A stretch of 64,000 nucleotides of DNA from CAZBGR01 sp964491535 (GCA_964491535.1 CAZBGR010000001.1:6199-70198), one strand, 5' to 3'; positions 1 to 9,466 are shown, numbered from the stretch's first letter. The notes: a model not told the origin generated them from the letters alone. Program-made: numbers and translations.

Positions 1-28
1 CTAAATCTTTATATCTTTTTTTATCCAT
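1..28 (-). CDS. 5' end of an unidentified gene (runs off the window)
   Basis: An ATG at 28-26 on the minus strand follows a good ribosome binding site (GAGGTG, 5 bases upstream) and opens a frame reading MDKKRYKDL before the window ends. Only nine codons are visible, so nothing can be said about function. It lies downstream of murJ on the same strand, separated by a terminator at 128-158. Confidence 0.5.
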
Positions 29-127
29 TTCAACACCTCATTATTAGTATGGATAAAAAAGAATTGAAACATACTAAAAGTTATTATCATCAAATTTAAA
101 ATTATAAAACTAACTTCAGCTAATAAT

Positions 128-158
128 AAAAAGCCCTCTTTTATTAAGAGAGCTTTTT
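128..158 (-). terminator. Terminator downstream of murJ
   Basis: AAAAAGC...TCTT and AAGAG..AGCTTTTT form an A/T-flanked hairpin immediately after the murJ stop codon. The symmetric A and T flanks make it potentially bidirectional. Confidence 0.75.
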
Positions 159-175
159 ATTATTAATTTAATATC

Positions 176-1828
176 TTAATTTTTTATTTTCTTAGTTAAT
201 TTAAAACGACTTAATACAGAATTAATAAGGGCTTGACCAAAAACATTAACTAATAATTTGTTTTTAATAGTAATGGTTAAATAAATAATAATCCCGATTA
301 TAGAATAAAAAGCAACTAATCCTAAAGCTAATAAACGATTAGTAGTATCAACTTTAATAATAAATTGAACTAATAAGATAATAATAGCCATTATAATAAC
401 TGTTAAAACAATATTTAATAAGTACTTTAGAGTTTGTTCATAATTTACTTTAAATTGCTTATTTAAAAAGCGTAAAATTAAAATTGAGGTAATAAAATGG
501 CCAGCTATTGAAGCAGTAATTGATCCATAAGAAGCATGAAAACCTAGCCAATGAAAACAGTACATTAAAGGAATATTGGAACAAACTTTAAAAATAAAAC
601 CAATTAAAATATAAATAAACATCTTTTTATATTCATTTAATGATTGCATCGTAACATTTAAAATAATTAATAAACTACTAAATAAAGCCATCGTAATAGA
701 ATATCTAAAAACTAAACTACCTAATTCACTATAACCATAAAAAACAGTCCATACTGGAGTAGCTAATAAGCTTAAACCAATAGTCATCGGCATCGTAACA
801 AATAATAATAATTGAAGAGAATGATTAATTGTAAATTTTAATTTATCTTCTTCTTTTCTAACAAAAAACTTAGTAATATTAGGAATTAAATTAGTAGTCA
901 ATCCTGTAGCGATAGCCATAATAATCATATTTAATTTTAATCCCCAAGTAATAAGAATACTAATAGCTGTTTCTGCTTCTAAAGTATCATAATTTAATTT
1001 ATTAACCATTGTTCTAACTACGGTAGATAAATCAACAAAATGATAAATTGATAAAACAAGACTACTAAAAATAAATGGAATAGCATAAGTAAGTAATTTA
1101 GCTAATAAATCCTTATCGGTCATCTTAAAAGTAGTTCTTATAACGGGAGCTCCACGATTTAAAGACTCTTTATCATTTTTTATTTTATAAATTAGATAAA
1201 GATAAGCTACTAAAGCTCCCGTACTAGCACCTAAAATAGCCATCGCTACTGCTATTTTAATAGGTAAAGAGAATACTTTAATAACTAAAAAACTACCAAC
1301 AATAATAATTAAAACTCTAATTACTTGTTCTATAATTTGACTAATTGAAGAAGTAGTAATAAAACGATGTCCTTGGAGATAACCTCTAGTCACACTTAAA
1401 ACAGGAACAATTAATATCGCACTACCAACTACTCTAATTACTAAAGTTACATCCTCCAAGGTATTACCCCCTTTAGTATTACCAATAAAAAGAAGGGCTA
1501 AATAAGGAGCTGAAATAATTAAAATAAAAAAAGAAATAACACTTAATAATAAAATAAAGTATTTTCCTGTTTTATAAGCTCTTTCTTTTAATTGATAATA
1601 ACCTAAAGCATTATATTCACTAATTAATTTACTAATTGCTAAAGGGATCCCAATTGATGATAAATTTAAAAAGATTGAATAAATTGAATAAGCATAACCA
1701 TATAGGGCTCCCCCTTTCGCTCCTATTAAAGCATAAAAAGGAATAACATAAATAATACCTAGAGTCTTAGTAATAATTATGCTCAAAGTTGCAATCATCG
1801 TCCCTTGCAAAAAAGGATTCTTTTTCAT
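176..1828 (-). CDS. murJ: Lipid II flippase MurJ (YtgP/SpoVB-type MATE/MVF family)
   Basis: A 550-residue, highly hydrophobic protein with about 14 predicted membrane segments. The N-terminus (PFLQGTMIATLSIIITKTLG, then IPFYALIGAKGGALYGYAYS) is typical of the Firmicutes polysaccharide-exporter branch that includes YtgP (MurJ) and SpoVB. MurJ flips lipid II across the cytoplasmic membrane for peptidoglycan synthesis; SpoVB does a related job in cortex synthesis. Length fits YtgP (about 540). The ATG has a GGATGTGA-type binding site. It is followed on the same strand by a terminator and preceded by cse60, so a sporulation-specific paralogue (SpoVB-like) cannot be excluded from sequence alone. 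Confidence 0.85.
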   Translation of the reverse strand: MKKNPFLQGTMIATLSIIITKTLGIIYVIPFYALIGAKGGALYGYAYSIYSIFLNLSSIGIPLAISKLISEYNALGYYQLKERAYKTGKYFILLLSVISFFILIISAPYLALLFIGNTKGGNTLEDVTLVIRVVGSAILIVPVLSVTRGYLQGHRFITTSSISQIIEQVIRVLIIIVGSFLVIKVFSLPIKIAVAMAILGASTGALVAYLYLIYKIKNDKESLNRGAPVIRTTFKMTDKDLLAKLLTYAIPFIFSSLVLSIYHFVDLSTVVRTMVNKLNYDTLEAETAISILITWGLKLNMIIMAIATGLTTNLIPNITKFFVRKEEDKLKFTINHSLQLLLFVTMPMTIGLSLLATPVWTVFYGYSELGSLVFRYSITMALFSSLLIILNVTMQSLNEYKKMFIYILIGFIFKVCSNIPLMYCFHWLGFHASYGSITASIAGHFITSILILRFLNKQFKVNYEQTLKYLLNIVLTVIIMAIIILLVQFIIKVDTTNRLLALGLVAFYSIIGIIIYLTITIKNKLLVNVFGQALINSVLSRFKLTKKIKN

Positions 1829-1841
1829 TATTTCACATCCA

Positions 1842-2015
1842 TTACTTCTGATAAATTATCATCGCTGAAAAACAAAAAACCTGTTCTTCTGAAAAAACTG
1901 CTACCCCTATTTGATATTTAATATCAATTACTTCCCCTTCTAACTTATCTAAAAAATCATTAATTACTTTTTCTAAATCCTGTTCATGGTTTTCATCAAA
2001 TATCTTTACTTTCAT
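1842..2015 (-). CDS. cse60: Sporulation protein Cse60 family
   Basis: A 57-residue protein beginning MKVKIFDENHEQDLEKVIN and ending YCFSAMIIY-type (here FCFSAMIIYQK). This fits the small Cse60 family of Bacillus (about 60 residues), made in the mother cell under sigma-E; its biochemical function is unknown. The frame also opens at a GTG three codons upstream, but that GTG is part of the binding site AGGTGAT, so the ATG at 2015 is chosen. It sits 13 bases upstream of murJ and is probably co-transcribed with it. Confidence 0.75.
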   Translation of the reverse strand: MKVKIFDENHEQDLEKVINDFLDKLEGEVIDIKYQIGVAVFSEEQVFCFSAMIIYQK

Positions 2016-2062
2016 TATTATCACCTAATCAAATAATATAATTAAGAAATTATATTTTTTGT

Positions 2063-2542
2063 CTATTTTTGATAATAATAAATTTTATGAGATGTTCCTC
2101 GTTCATCTTGATATTGAATAAGTATTTTAAATGAACCATCAAAATCAGTTACCAATCCTTGATAAGGAAGATAGCCAACTAAAATAAGTCCTTTAGTTTG
2201 AGAAATATTAAGTTCCTTTTCTTTGGGAATTAAGGTTAAAGGTTCATCAAAAATACCAACTGAAGGAAAAATATCATTTGTTTTTTGATCATGAATAACA
2301 ATAGCCTTTACCTCATTCATAATTATTTGAGGATTATCAATAATAACTTGATATCTTAATTCTTCTTCAATTACTTTTTCTAAAGAAACAAAAATAGTAA
2401 CTGGTGGTAAAGATGTAATTTGAATTTCCTTTATTAAAGATAATTCTTTTATAAGTTGATAATAAATTTTTTCTTCTTTTGTTAATGAACAACTACAACT
2501 AATAAGCAAAAAACAAAATATAAAAACAATAATCTTTTTCAT
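2063..2542 (-). CDS. Small lipoprotein of unknown function
   Basis: A 159-residue protein with a lipoprotein signal peptide: MKKIIVFIFCFLLISCSCS, with a lipobox (LLISC) and acylated cysteine at residue 16. The mature part (about 140 residues) is predicted mostly beta-rich and has no motif I recognise. Its ATG overlaps the leuS stop codon by one base (TAATG), so it is translationally coupled to leuS. Function is unknown; an envelope-located role is inferred from the lipobox only. Confidence 0.7.
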   Translation of the reverse strand: MKKIIVFIFCFLLISCSCSLTKEEKIYYQLIKELSLIKEIQITSLPPVTIFVSLEKVIEEELRYQVIIDNPQIIMNEVKAIVIHDQKTNDIFPSVGIFDEPLTLIPKEKELNISQTKGLILVGYLPYQGLVTDFDGSFKILIQYQDERGTSHKIYYYQK

Positions 2543-5376
2543 TATTTTTTAACCACGATATTAATTAATTTTTTAGGAACTATTATCATTTTAATTATTT
2601 TTTTATCTTGAATAAACTTTTTAACATTATCATTTTTTAAGGCTAAACTTTTAAGCACTTCATCATCTAAACTAAGATTAACTATTTCTTTACCTCTTAC
2701 TTTACCATTTACTTGGATAATTAATTGATAATCTTCTTTAATCAAAGCCTTTTGATCATATTTTGGCCACTTACTATTTGCTAAAATATTTCCTAATTGT
2801 TGTAGGTCATTAATTTCTTCAGTTAGATGAGGAGCGAAAGGATGTAATAAACTAATTAAAACCCTTAAATCAGCTTGATTAATATAAGCTTGTTTCTCCA
2901 TTTCATTAAGTAAAATCATTAACGAGGAAATGGCTGTATTATATTTCATTGATTCTATATCGTGATCAACCTTTTTAATTGTTTGATGAAGTAATTGCTT
3001 TAAAGAAGGAGATAATTGATTACCTTGTTTAACTTTAGTTTGAATTTTCCAAACTCGATCTAAAAAGCGTTTACATCCTTTTAAACCATTAGTACTCCAA
3101 GCCGTATCCATTTCATAATCTCCCATAAAGGCTTGATAAACACGAAGAGCATCAACTCCATATTCTTTTATTACTTGATTAGGATTAATAATATTACCTA
3201 ATGATTTACTCATTTTGCGACCATCTTCACCTAATAACATACCATGAGCTGATCTAAATTTAAAGGGTTCTTTAGTTGGAACTAAACCAATATCATATAA
3301 AAAACGATGCCAAAAACGAGCATATAATAAATGCCTAGTGGCATGCTCCATCCCTCCATTATACCAATCAACCATTCCCCAATATTTTAATGATTTAAAG
3401 CTTGCAAAAGCATCTTTATTATGTGGATCCATATATCTTAACCAATACCAAGAAGAACCTGCCCAATTAGGCATCGTATCAGTTTCTCTTTTAGCTTTTT
3501 TCCCACATTTAGGACATGATACAGTATACCATTTTGGAAGATTAGCTAAAGGACTTTCTCCATCATCTGTTGGTTCATAATAAGGAATATCTGGCAATAA
3601 GACTGGTAAATCCTTCTCTTTAACAGCTACCCAACCACAATAATCACAATATATCATGGGAATAGGTTCTCCCCAAAATCTTTGTCTTGAAAAAACCCAA
3701 TCTTGAAGACGATAATTAATCTTTTTAAGTCCTATTTTATGAGTTTCTAAATACTTAATTATCTTATCCAAGGCTTGAGCTTGATTTGAGATACCATTTA
3801 AAAAACTTGAATTAATCATGACCCCTTCTCCAAGATAAGGCCGTTTATTCAATAAATTATTAAATAACAGAATATGCCCTTCATCAATTACTTCTTTCCT
3901 AATTATCTTTTCCTCAACCCATTCAACGTTAAAATTATCTATTTCTGCCTTATCTAAATTTAAGACTTCTTGTTTAAAGGATTTTAATTTAAATAAAAAA
4001 CCTATCATACTAGTATTATAAGCTACTTCTTTATTATAAGCATAATAATGATGATTAATAATAAATGACTCTTCAATTAATTCTACATCTATATACCCTG
4101 TTTCTTCTTTTATCTCTCTTAAAGCACATTGAAGATTAAGTTCATTATCTTTTACTGAACCACCTATAAACAACCTGCCACCTTTATTACCCCAATTTAA
4201 AGTTAAATATTTATTATTTTTAGAATCATATAAAATAGCAATAATACTATTTTTTTTCTTTTCATTTTTTCTTATTTGGCCTGTAATTTGAGCAATAACT
4301 TGAATAATAGGAATTTTATATTTATTAGCAAAATCATAATCTCGATCATCATGAGCAGGAACCCCCATAATCGCTCCAGTCCCATATCCCATCATCACAT
4401 AATCAGAAATAAAAAGAGGTATTTCTCTTTTAGTAATAGGATTAATAGCCATTAAACCTTCAATTCTAACGCCTGTTTTATCATAATTTAATTCTAACCT
4501 TTCAAACTCTGATTTTTTAATTGTTTTTTCTTGATATCTTATTATATCATCCATATTTTTAATTTGAGATTTAAATTTATCTATATAAGGATGTTCAGGT
4601 GCTAAAACCATAAAAGTAACCCCATAAATAGTATCTGGCCTAGTTGTATAAATCTTTAGCCTTTCCTTACTATCTTTAATTCCAAAATCTATTTTTATCC
4701 CTTCACTTTTTCCTATCCAATTAATTTGCGCCGTTTTGACACGATCAACAAAATCCGTTTCTTTTAAACCTTCAATTAATTTATCAGCATAAGATCTCAT
4801 CTTTAGCATCCATTGTTCTTTTTCTCTTCTTTCAATGATGCCACCACATCGTTCACATTTTCCTTGTTCAATTTCCTCATTAGCTAAACCTGTTTTACAA
4901 GAAGTACACCAATTAATCATTATCTTATCTTTATAAGCTAAACCATGCTCATAAAATTTTAAAAATTGCCACTGGGTCCATTTTACATATTCAGGATCAG
5001 TAGTAGCTAATTCTCTATCCCAATCAAATGAAAAACCAAGACTCTTTAATTGCGAACGAAAAACATTAATATTTTTAGCAACTGCTACTTTAGGATGAAT
5101 TTTGTTTTTAATTGCATAATTTTCAGCGGGCAAACCAAAAGCATCATAACCAATAGGAAATAAAACATTATATCCTTCCATTCTTCTTTTTCTAGCTAAA
5201 GAATCTAAAGCAGTATAACTTCTAAGATGCCCCATATGAAGACCCGCTCCTGAAGGATAAGGAAATTCAATTAAAACATAATACTTAGGCTTTTTAGACC
5301 CTGTCACAGCTCTAAAAACTTTATGCTTATCCCAATAAGCTTGCCATTTTTGTTCTATTTTTTTAAAATCATACAT
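2542..5376 (-). CDS. leuS: Leucyl-tRNA synthetase with a Nudix domain inserted in the editing (CP1) region
   Basis: A class I synthetase of 944 residues that charges tRNA-Leu. Seen in order: HIGH motif (HMGH, about 48-51), zinc-type cysteine pairs (CTSC and CERC, about 157-178), CP1 editing motifs TTRPDT (about 244-249) and HDDRDYDF (about 342-349), KMSKS in the form DGRKMSKSLGN, and the C-terminal anticodon domain. Between KYKIPIIQVIA (to about 362) and YLGEGVMINSSFLNG (from about 514) there are about 150 extra residues. They contain a complete Nudix box G-x5-E-x7-RE-x2-EE-x-G (G406, E412, R420-E421, E424-E425, G427). Bacterial LeuRS is usually 800-880 long, so the insert accounts for the excess. 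The ATG at 5376 is preferred over the TTG one codon upstream. It overlaps the upstream membrane-protein gene and is coupled to the lipoprotein gene after it. Confidence 0.95.
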   Translation of the reverse strand: MYDFKKIEQKWQAYWDKHKVFRAVTGSKKPKYYVLIEFPYPSGAGLHMGHLRSYTALDSLARKRRMEGYNVLFPIGYDAFGLPAENYAIKNKIHPKVAVAKNINVFRSQLKSLGFSFDWDRELATTDPEYVKWTQWQFLKFYEHGLAYKDKIMINWCTSCKTGLANEEIEQGKCERCGGIIERREKEQWMLKMRSYADKLIEGLKETDFVDRVKTAQINWIGKSEGIKIDFGIKDSKERLKIYTTRPDTIYGVTFMVLAPEHPYIDKFKSQIKNMDDIIRYQEKTIKKSEFERLELNYDKTGVRIEGLMAINPITKREIPLFISDYVMMGYGTGAIMGVPAHDDRDYDFANKYKIPIIQVIAQITGQIRKNEKKKNSIIAILYDSKNNKYLTLNWGNKGGRLFIGGSVKDNELNLQCALREIKEETGYIDVELIEESFIINHHYYAYNKEVAYNTSMIGFLFKLKSFKQEVLNLDKAEIDNFNVEWVEEKIIRKEVIDEGHILLFNNLLNKRPYLGEGVMINSSFLNGISNQAQALDKIIKYLETHKIGLKKINYRLQDWVFSRQRFWGEPIPMIYCDYCGWVAVKEKDLPVLLPDIPYYEPTDDGESPLANLPKWYTVSCPKCGKKAKRETDTMPNWAGSSWYWLRYMDPHNKDAFASFKSLKYWGMVDWYNGGMEHATRHLLYARFWHRFLYDIGLVPTKEPFKFRSAHGMLLGEDGRKMSKSLGNIINPNQVIKEYGVDALRVYQAFMGDYEMDTAWSTNGLKGCKRFLDRVWKIQTKVKQGNQLSPSLKQLLHQTIKKVDHDIESMKYNTAISSLMILLNEMEKQAYINQADLRVLISLLHPFAPHLTEEINDLQQLGNILANSKWPKYDQKALIKEDYQLIIQVNGKVRGKEIVNLSLDDEVLKSLALKNDNVKKFIQDKKIIKMIIVPKKLINIVVKK

Positions 5377-5734
5377 CAATGGTCATTCCTTTCCTTCGAT
5401 AAAAACAACCAATAAAATGATAAATAAAAAAAATTAAAGGCATCAATAATATAAACATAATAACAATTCTAATAAAAAGATTAGTAATAAAGAAAGTAGC
5501 GATTAAAACTAAAGAAAAAATTAAAGCGTTTGTTAAGCAAATTACATTAATAATTTTATTAATCCCAATCTTTTTTATATTTAGTTTATATTTAGTAGTT
5601 AAATAAATTAGTTCAGTAGTCGTTGTTAAAAGAGATTTGTTATTTTTTTTCTTTCTCATTTTAATCATATAATAAATTTTATAAAATAAAAGAAAAAAAA
5701 TAAAATAAATAATAAATAACAATAATAATTCCAT
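5369..5734 (-). CDS. Small membrane protein of unknown function
   Basis: A 121-residue protein starting MELLLLFIIYFIFFLLFY, with one N-terminal membrane helix, a basic cytoplasmic stretch (KMRKKKNNK) and two C-terminal hydrophobic segments. I recognise no family. The start at 5734 is chosen because AAGGA lies nine bases upstream; the frame stays open 16 codons further without a binding site. Its last eight bases overlap the leuS start, so it is read with leuS. Confidence 0.6.
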   Translation of the reverse strand: MELLLLFIIYFIFFLLFYKIYYMIKMRKKKNNKSLLTTTTELIYLTTKYKLNIKKIGINKIINVICLTNALIFSLVLIATFFITNLFIRIVIMFILLMPLIFFIYHFIGCFYRRKGMTIDV

Positions 5735-5859
5735 CTTTAATAATCCTTTCATATTAAATTTTCTTAAATAAGATTTTACCATGAATAAATAAAAATGTAA
5801 ATTTAAACACGATTACTTTGTTATCACAAAAAGGTAAAAAGTTATAAAGCATCAACCTT

Positions 5860-8259
5860 TTATATTTGTTCTAAATATTCTAATAATCTTAAAAACATTC
5901 TAATAAATTTATCTTCTATTTTTTTTCTTTTTAATTTTCTTATTTCAATTCGTTTCTTTTTAATTGGTAAATCTCCAAATAAAATATTAGCAATTAATTC
6001 TTTCAATGAAGTTAAAATTGGTAAATCATTAATAATGCCATCAATATCATCATTTATTAATCTAACCGCATCAATTTCAATTGCCTTCCCCTTACAGTTG
6101 ACAGTTAATTGACCAACAGTAGACACTTCCTTAACTTCGACAATAAAATCATTTTCATCTACATAACATTTAATTGGAATTTCTTTATCATTTAAATAAG
6201 CTATTACATCTTCTGTTTTCTTTGTATTTCTAAAGCGCAATTTATAATTACGTTTATCAGAAACAATTCCACTTTTACCCTCTAAAGCTCTAATAATAAC
6301 TGTATAATTGCTTTCACGATAATTATAATCAATAGAGGTAATTAAATAAAAACCTTGTCGATAAATATTACTATAACCATCATCTTCATATAATTGATAA
6401 TTATTACTGCATCCTTGAAAAATATGAATTTCCATATTTTGAGGATTGGTAGTTAGATAATGTTCATCATTCGCTAAAGGGATAATGGAGCCACTTTTAG
6501 CAAAAACAGGATAATCTTGATCACGAAAAAAAGAAACATAACTGCGATTACCAGGAAACTTTTTACCAGTTTTAAAATCATACCAAGTACCAGCAGGTAA
6601 AAAGAATTTATGAACAACTCGGTTCATAACATAATCTTTTTTATCAGTAAGTGGTGAAACTAATAATTCTGAACCTAACAAATATTCATTTTTATATAAT
6701 GGTTCATCATATATTTCAGGAAACTTATAATATAATGGTTGAATCAAAGGAAGCCCCATTTTATGATATTTATAAGCTTCTGTATAAAAATACGGGATTA
6801 AGCGATGTCTTAATTGCATATAATCTTTAATTATTTCAAAGGTTTGAACATTCCAAAGCCAAGGTTCCCTTTTATAATATTTACCTTTATCAACATGAAT
6901 TCTAAATATAGGACTAAAAGTACCTAATTGAACATATCTAAGATATAATTCACCATCTTCAATTCCACCGTGATAACCTCCAATATCATGGCTCCACCAT
7001 GATATACCAAGATTAGCACTTGTAGAATTGTAAAAAGGTAAAAATTTTAAAGTTTCCCAACTAACTTTAGTTTTACCTGAATACAAGATACCATAACGAT
7101 GAGGGGCAATTAAAGAATTACGTGCTAAAAGTATTCCTCTTTTAGCTTCCTTTCGATTAGCCTCTAAAAAATGATAATGATTTAAAATCCATAAAGATAA
7201 CAAATCATTCTTACGATAATAATCATTCCAAAAAAAATCTATTCCTAAAAGTTCTAAAGGTCTTAATAATAATTTAAAATAAGCAGTTAAAAATTTCGGA
7301 TTTAAAGGGGCGAAGGGAATTTGTTTTTTTTCTGGCAATTCAAGAAAACTAGCCATTTTAGAATACATTTCTTCATGAGGATAAACTCCTTCAATGGGAT
7401 TTATATTTAAACCGATTTTAAGACCTAAAGCATGAAGACGATTAATAAATTCATAAGGAGCGGGAATTAATTGCTTATTAAAGCTATAACCTGTAAGTAA
7501 GTTTTTTAACTTTTCATAATTTCTAAGATGCCAATCTTTATCCAACAAAAGAACAGCTAACGGTATTTGATAACGATTAAATCTTTCAATTAAGGTCAAT
7601 AGATCACTTTCATTATAAGGGTAATTTCGACTCCACCAAATACCAAGCGCATAACGAGGTAATAATGGTGGTTTACCAGTTAACATAAAATAATCCCTTA
7701 AACATAAACCAAAATCTTTTCGATATACAAAAAGATAAAAATCAATTGCTTTATTAGTCCTTGGTAAAAGATAACCTTGTTCATTTATAACATAACTAGT
7801 AGAATCATCTAAACTAGCAAAACCATCAGTTGAATATAAACCTTTCTTTAATTTAATTTTATCATTCATCTCATCAAAGGATGAAGCCGTCGAAAAATAA
7901 TTTCTTACCTCGGGATGACCATAATACCATACTCGATCTGTACTTAAAAGATTAACCCGTAAATTACCACCCGGAACCAATTTACTAGTTGAAAAAGGCT
8001 TATCCTTTGTATATTCTAATTTAAAATATTTAGTAGTTATTTCAATATATTTCTCATCTTCTCTAACTGATAAAGGAGGAGTATCAAATTTTCTAAACAT
8101 AGCTAATTGGGTGGGACGATCTTCAAATAAACCCTCACCATTATATTCAAAACGAATTAATCTTTCAGTTAAAATAGTAACTCGATAATACTTCCCTTTA
8201 AAAATAGCTCCTTCATTAGGAATAGCATCTTCCATTTTTAATTTAAAATAATCATCCAT
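5860..8259 (-). CDS. Glycoside hydrolase family 31 protein (alpha-glucosidase/alpha-xylosidase type)
   Basis: A 799-residue cytoplasmic protein with no signal peptide. It has the GH31 layout: N-terminal beta-domain, a TIM barrel (about 200-540) and C-terminal beta-domains. The nucleophile region reads IDFFWNDYY (Asp about 346) and the hallmark WWSHDIGG lies at about 421-428. Where the family acid/base aspartate normally stands (WGGD or SGD), this protein reads YSGKTKVSWETL, with Lys at about 396. GH31 enzymes hydrolyse or transfer alpha-linked glucose or xylose; the substrate here cannot be told. The ATG at 8259 is preferred to an upstream GTG that lies inside the AAAGGGTGATC binding site. 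It is a single-gene unit between leuS and spoIVB, with no sugar transporter nearby. Confidence 0.9.
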   Translation of the reverse strand: MDDYFKLKMEDAIPNEGAIFKGKYYRVTILTERLIRFEYNGEGLFEDRPTQLAMFRKFDTPPLSVREDEKYIEITTKYFKLEYTKDKPFSTSKLVPGGNLRVNLLSTDRVWYYGHPEVRNYFSTASSFDEMNDKIKLKKGLYSTDGFASLDDSTSYVINEQGYLLPRTNKAIDFYLFVYRKDFGLCLRDYFMLTGKPPLLPRYALGIWWSRNYPYNESDLLTLIERFNRYQIPLAVLLLDKDWHLRNYEKLKNLLTGYSFNKQLIPAPYEFINRLHALGLKIGLNINPIEGVYPHEEMYSKMASFLELPEKKQIPFAPLNPKFLTAYFKLLLRPLELLGIDFFWNDYYRKNDLLSLWILNHYHFLEANRKEAKRGILLARNSLIAPHRYGILYSGKTKVSWETLKFLPFYNSTSANLGISWWSHDIGGYHGGIEDGELYLRYVQLGTFSPIFRIHVDKGKYYKREPWLWNVQTFEIIKDYMQLRHRLIPYFYTEAYKYHKMGLPLIQPLYYKFPEIYDEPLYKNEYLLGSELLVSPLTDKKDYVMNRVVHKFFLPAGTWYDFKTGKKFPGNRSYVSFFRDQDYPVFAKSGSIIPLANDEHYLTTNPQNMEIHIFQGCSNNYQLYEDDGYSNIYRQGFYLITSIDYNYRESNYTVIIRALEGKSGIVSDKRNYKLRFRNTKKTEDVIAYLNDKEIPIKCYVDENDFIVEVKEVSTVGQLTVNCKGKAIEIDAVRLINDDIDGIINDLPILTSLKELIANILFGDLPIKKKRIEIRKLKRKKIEDKFIRMFLRLLEYLEQI

Positions 8260-8383
8260 ATCAACGATCACCCTTTTTATTTTCCTTTACATTAACATAA
8301 TAGCATAAAATAAAGATGAAAACAACTAGCTCTCCTCCAAATAATAATCTTATAACAATGCTTTTTATAAATAAAAAGCTAAA

Positions 8384-8412
8384 GATAAAGCAACCATTTA
8401 GGTTGCCTTATC
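8384..8412 (-). terminator. Terminator after spoIVB
   Basis: GATAAGGCAACC and GGTTGCTTTATC form a 12-bp stem around a TAAAT loop directly at the spoIVB stop, followed by a T-rich stretch. Confidence 0.75.
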
Positions 8413-8414
8413 AA

Positions 8415-9401
8415 TTAATTGTTTGCCTCTTCTAACATATATTTAATAAATATTCCATATCCCTTAGTAGTATCATCAATTACTACATGAGTCACGGCCC
8501 CTACTATCATTTCATCTTGGATAATGGGACTACCACTCATCCCCTGAACAATACCACCTGTTTTTTCTAATAAAATATCATCGGTAATATTAAACAAAAT
8601 GTTTTTAATCTTTTGTTCATTTTCAGTTAAACGAATGATTTCGATATCAAATTCTTCAACCAATTCATTATTTAAAACAGTCAAAATCGTCGCTTTACCT
8701 ATTTTTATATCATTAGGATCAGCTACTTTATACTGTTTTTTTAGAGGTATTTTATCCTTATAGGTTCCAAAAATACCAAAACTAGTATTTTCATAAATAT
8801 CACCATAAACAATATCAGAATGAAAACGAGCGCTTTTTTCACCAGGTGTTCCTCGGTTACTCTTTTCAATTCCAACAATCTCAGCTTTAAATATTTTACC
8901 AGTTCCAACTTCAATCATCTTACCAGTTGTTTTCTCAATTATTTCATGCCCTAAAGCTCCAAATAATCTCGTTTCTGGATCAATAAAAGTAAGTGTTCCA
9001 ATACCGTTAATAGTATCTTTTACATATAAACCGGTTTTATAAACATTATCGCCATTTTTCACTAATCTAAGTGAAGTTGTATAGGTTTTATTATCCCGTT
9101 CATATTTGATAGTAATTTCATTTTTATAATTTTCATTAATTTCTTTTACCATCTCATTGATATTCAAAACGGGATTATTATTAATACTAGTGATAATATC
9201 ACCTAATTTTAAACCAGCTTCTCGTCCTGGATAAGTGTTGTTTACTTTATATAAACCAACGACCATTATCCCTTTAGCATTAATTTGAATGCCGATATTT
9301 TCCCCACCGGGAATTAAAGAATAAGCAAAGGCAGAAAACGGAATAATAAATAAAGTTAAAAAAAAGACCATAAGTATGTTTTTCAATTTTTTTAAAAACA
9401 T
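8415..9401 (-). CDS. spoIVB: SpoIVB serine peptidase (PDZ + S55 domain)
   Basis: A 328-residue protein with an N-terminal membrane/signal segment (about 8-26), a PDZ domain (about 40-110) and a SpoIVB S55 peptidase domain. The catalytic signature GMSGSPI lies at about 287-293 and the conserved histidine is in GALGHEI (about 152). In Bacillus, SpoIVB is secreted from the forespore and cleaves SpoIVFA, which releases pro-sigma-K processing in the mother cell. The ATG at 9401 is chosen because AAAGGAG lies eight bases upstream; an earlier in-frame ATG has no binding site. A sigma-G-like promoter is present at 9438-9466. Somewhat shorter than the Bacillus protein (about 425), mainly at the N-terminal end. 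Confidence 0.93.
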   Translation of the reverse strand: MFLKKLKNILMVFFLTLFIIPFSAFAYSLIPGGENIGIQINAKGIMVVGLYKVNNTYPGREAGLKLGDIITSINNNPVLNINEMVKEINENYKNEITIKYERDNKTYTTSLRLVKNGDNVYKTGLYVKDTINGIGTLTFIDPETRLFGALGHEIIEKTTGKMIEVGTGKIFKAEIVGIEKSNRGTPGEKSARFHSDIVYGDIYENTSFGIFGTYKDKIPLKKQYKVADPNDIKIGKATILTVLNNELVEEFDIEIIRLTENEQKIKNILFNITDDILLEKTGGIVQGMSGSPIIQDEMIVGAVTHVVIDDTTKGYGIFIKYMLEEANN

Positions 9402-9437
9402 CAAAACATCTCCTTTATTATCCATCGACTACATTAT

Positions 9438-9466
9438 TATTATGGATTAAAACAAAATATTTATAG
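9438..9466 (-). promoter_or_regulatory. Candidate sigma-G promoter of spoIVB
   Basis: CTATA (9466-9462), a 17-base spacer, then CATAATA (9444-9438) fits the sigma-F/G pattern gnATR-N17/18-CATnnTA except for the first base. It lies about 37 bases upstream of the chosen spoIVB start. spoIVB is sigma-F/sigma-G dependent in Bacillus. Confidence 0.5.

Noticed and set aside
3338..3580. Open frame on the plus strand opposite leuS
   Set aside because: It lies wholly within the leuS catalytic region, has no binding site and no recognisable protein; leuS motifs explain the bases.
5735..5859. T-box leader for leuS
   Set aside because: No T-box sequence (UGGNACC type) or specifier structure; leuS is read through from the membrane-protein gene upstream.
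5829..5862. Terminator of the GH31 gene
   Set aside because: AAAAGG/CCTTTTT pairs only over a loop of more than 20 bases; too weak to call.
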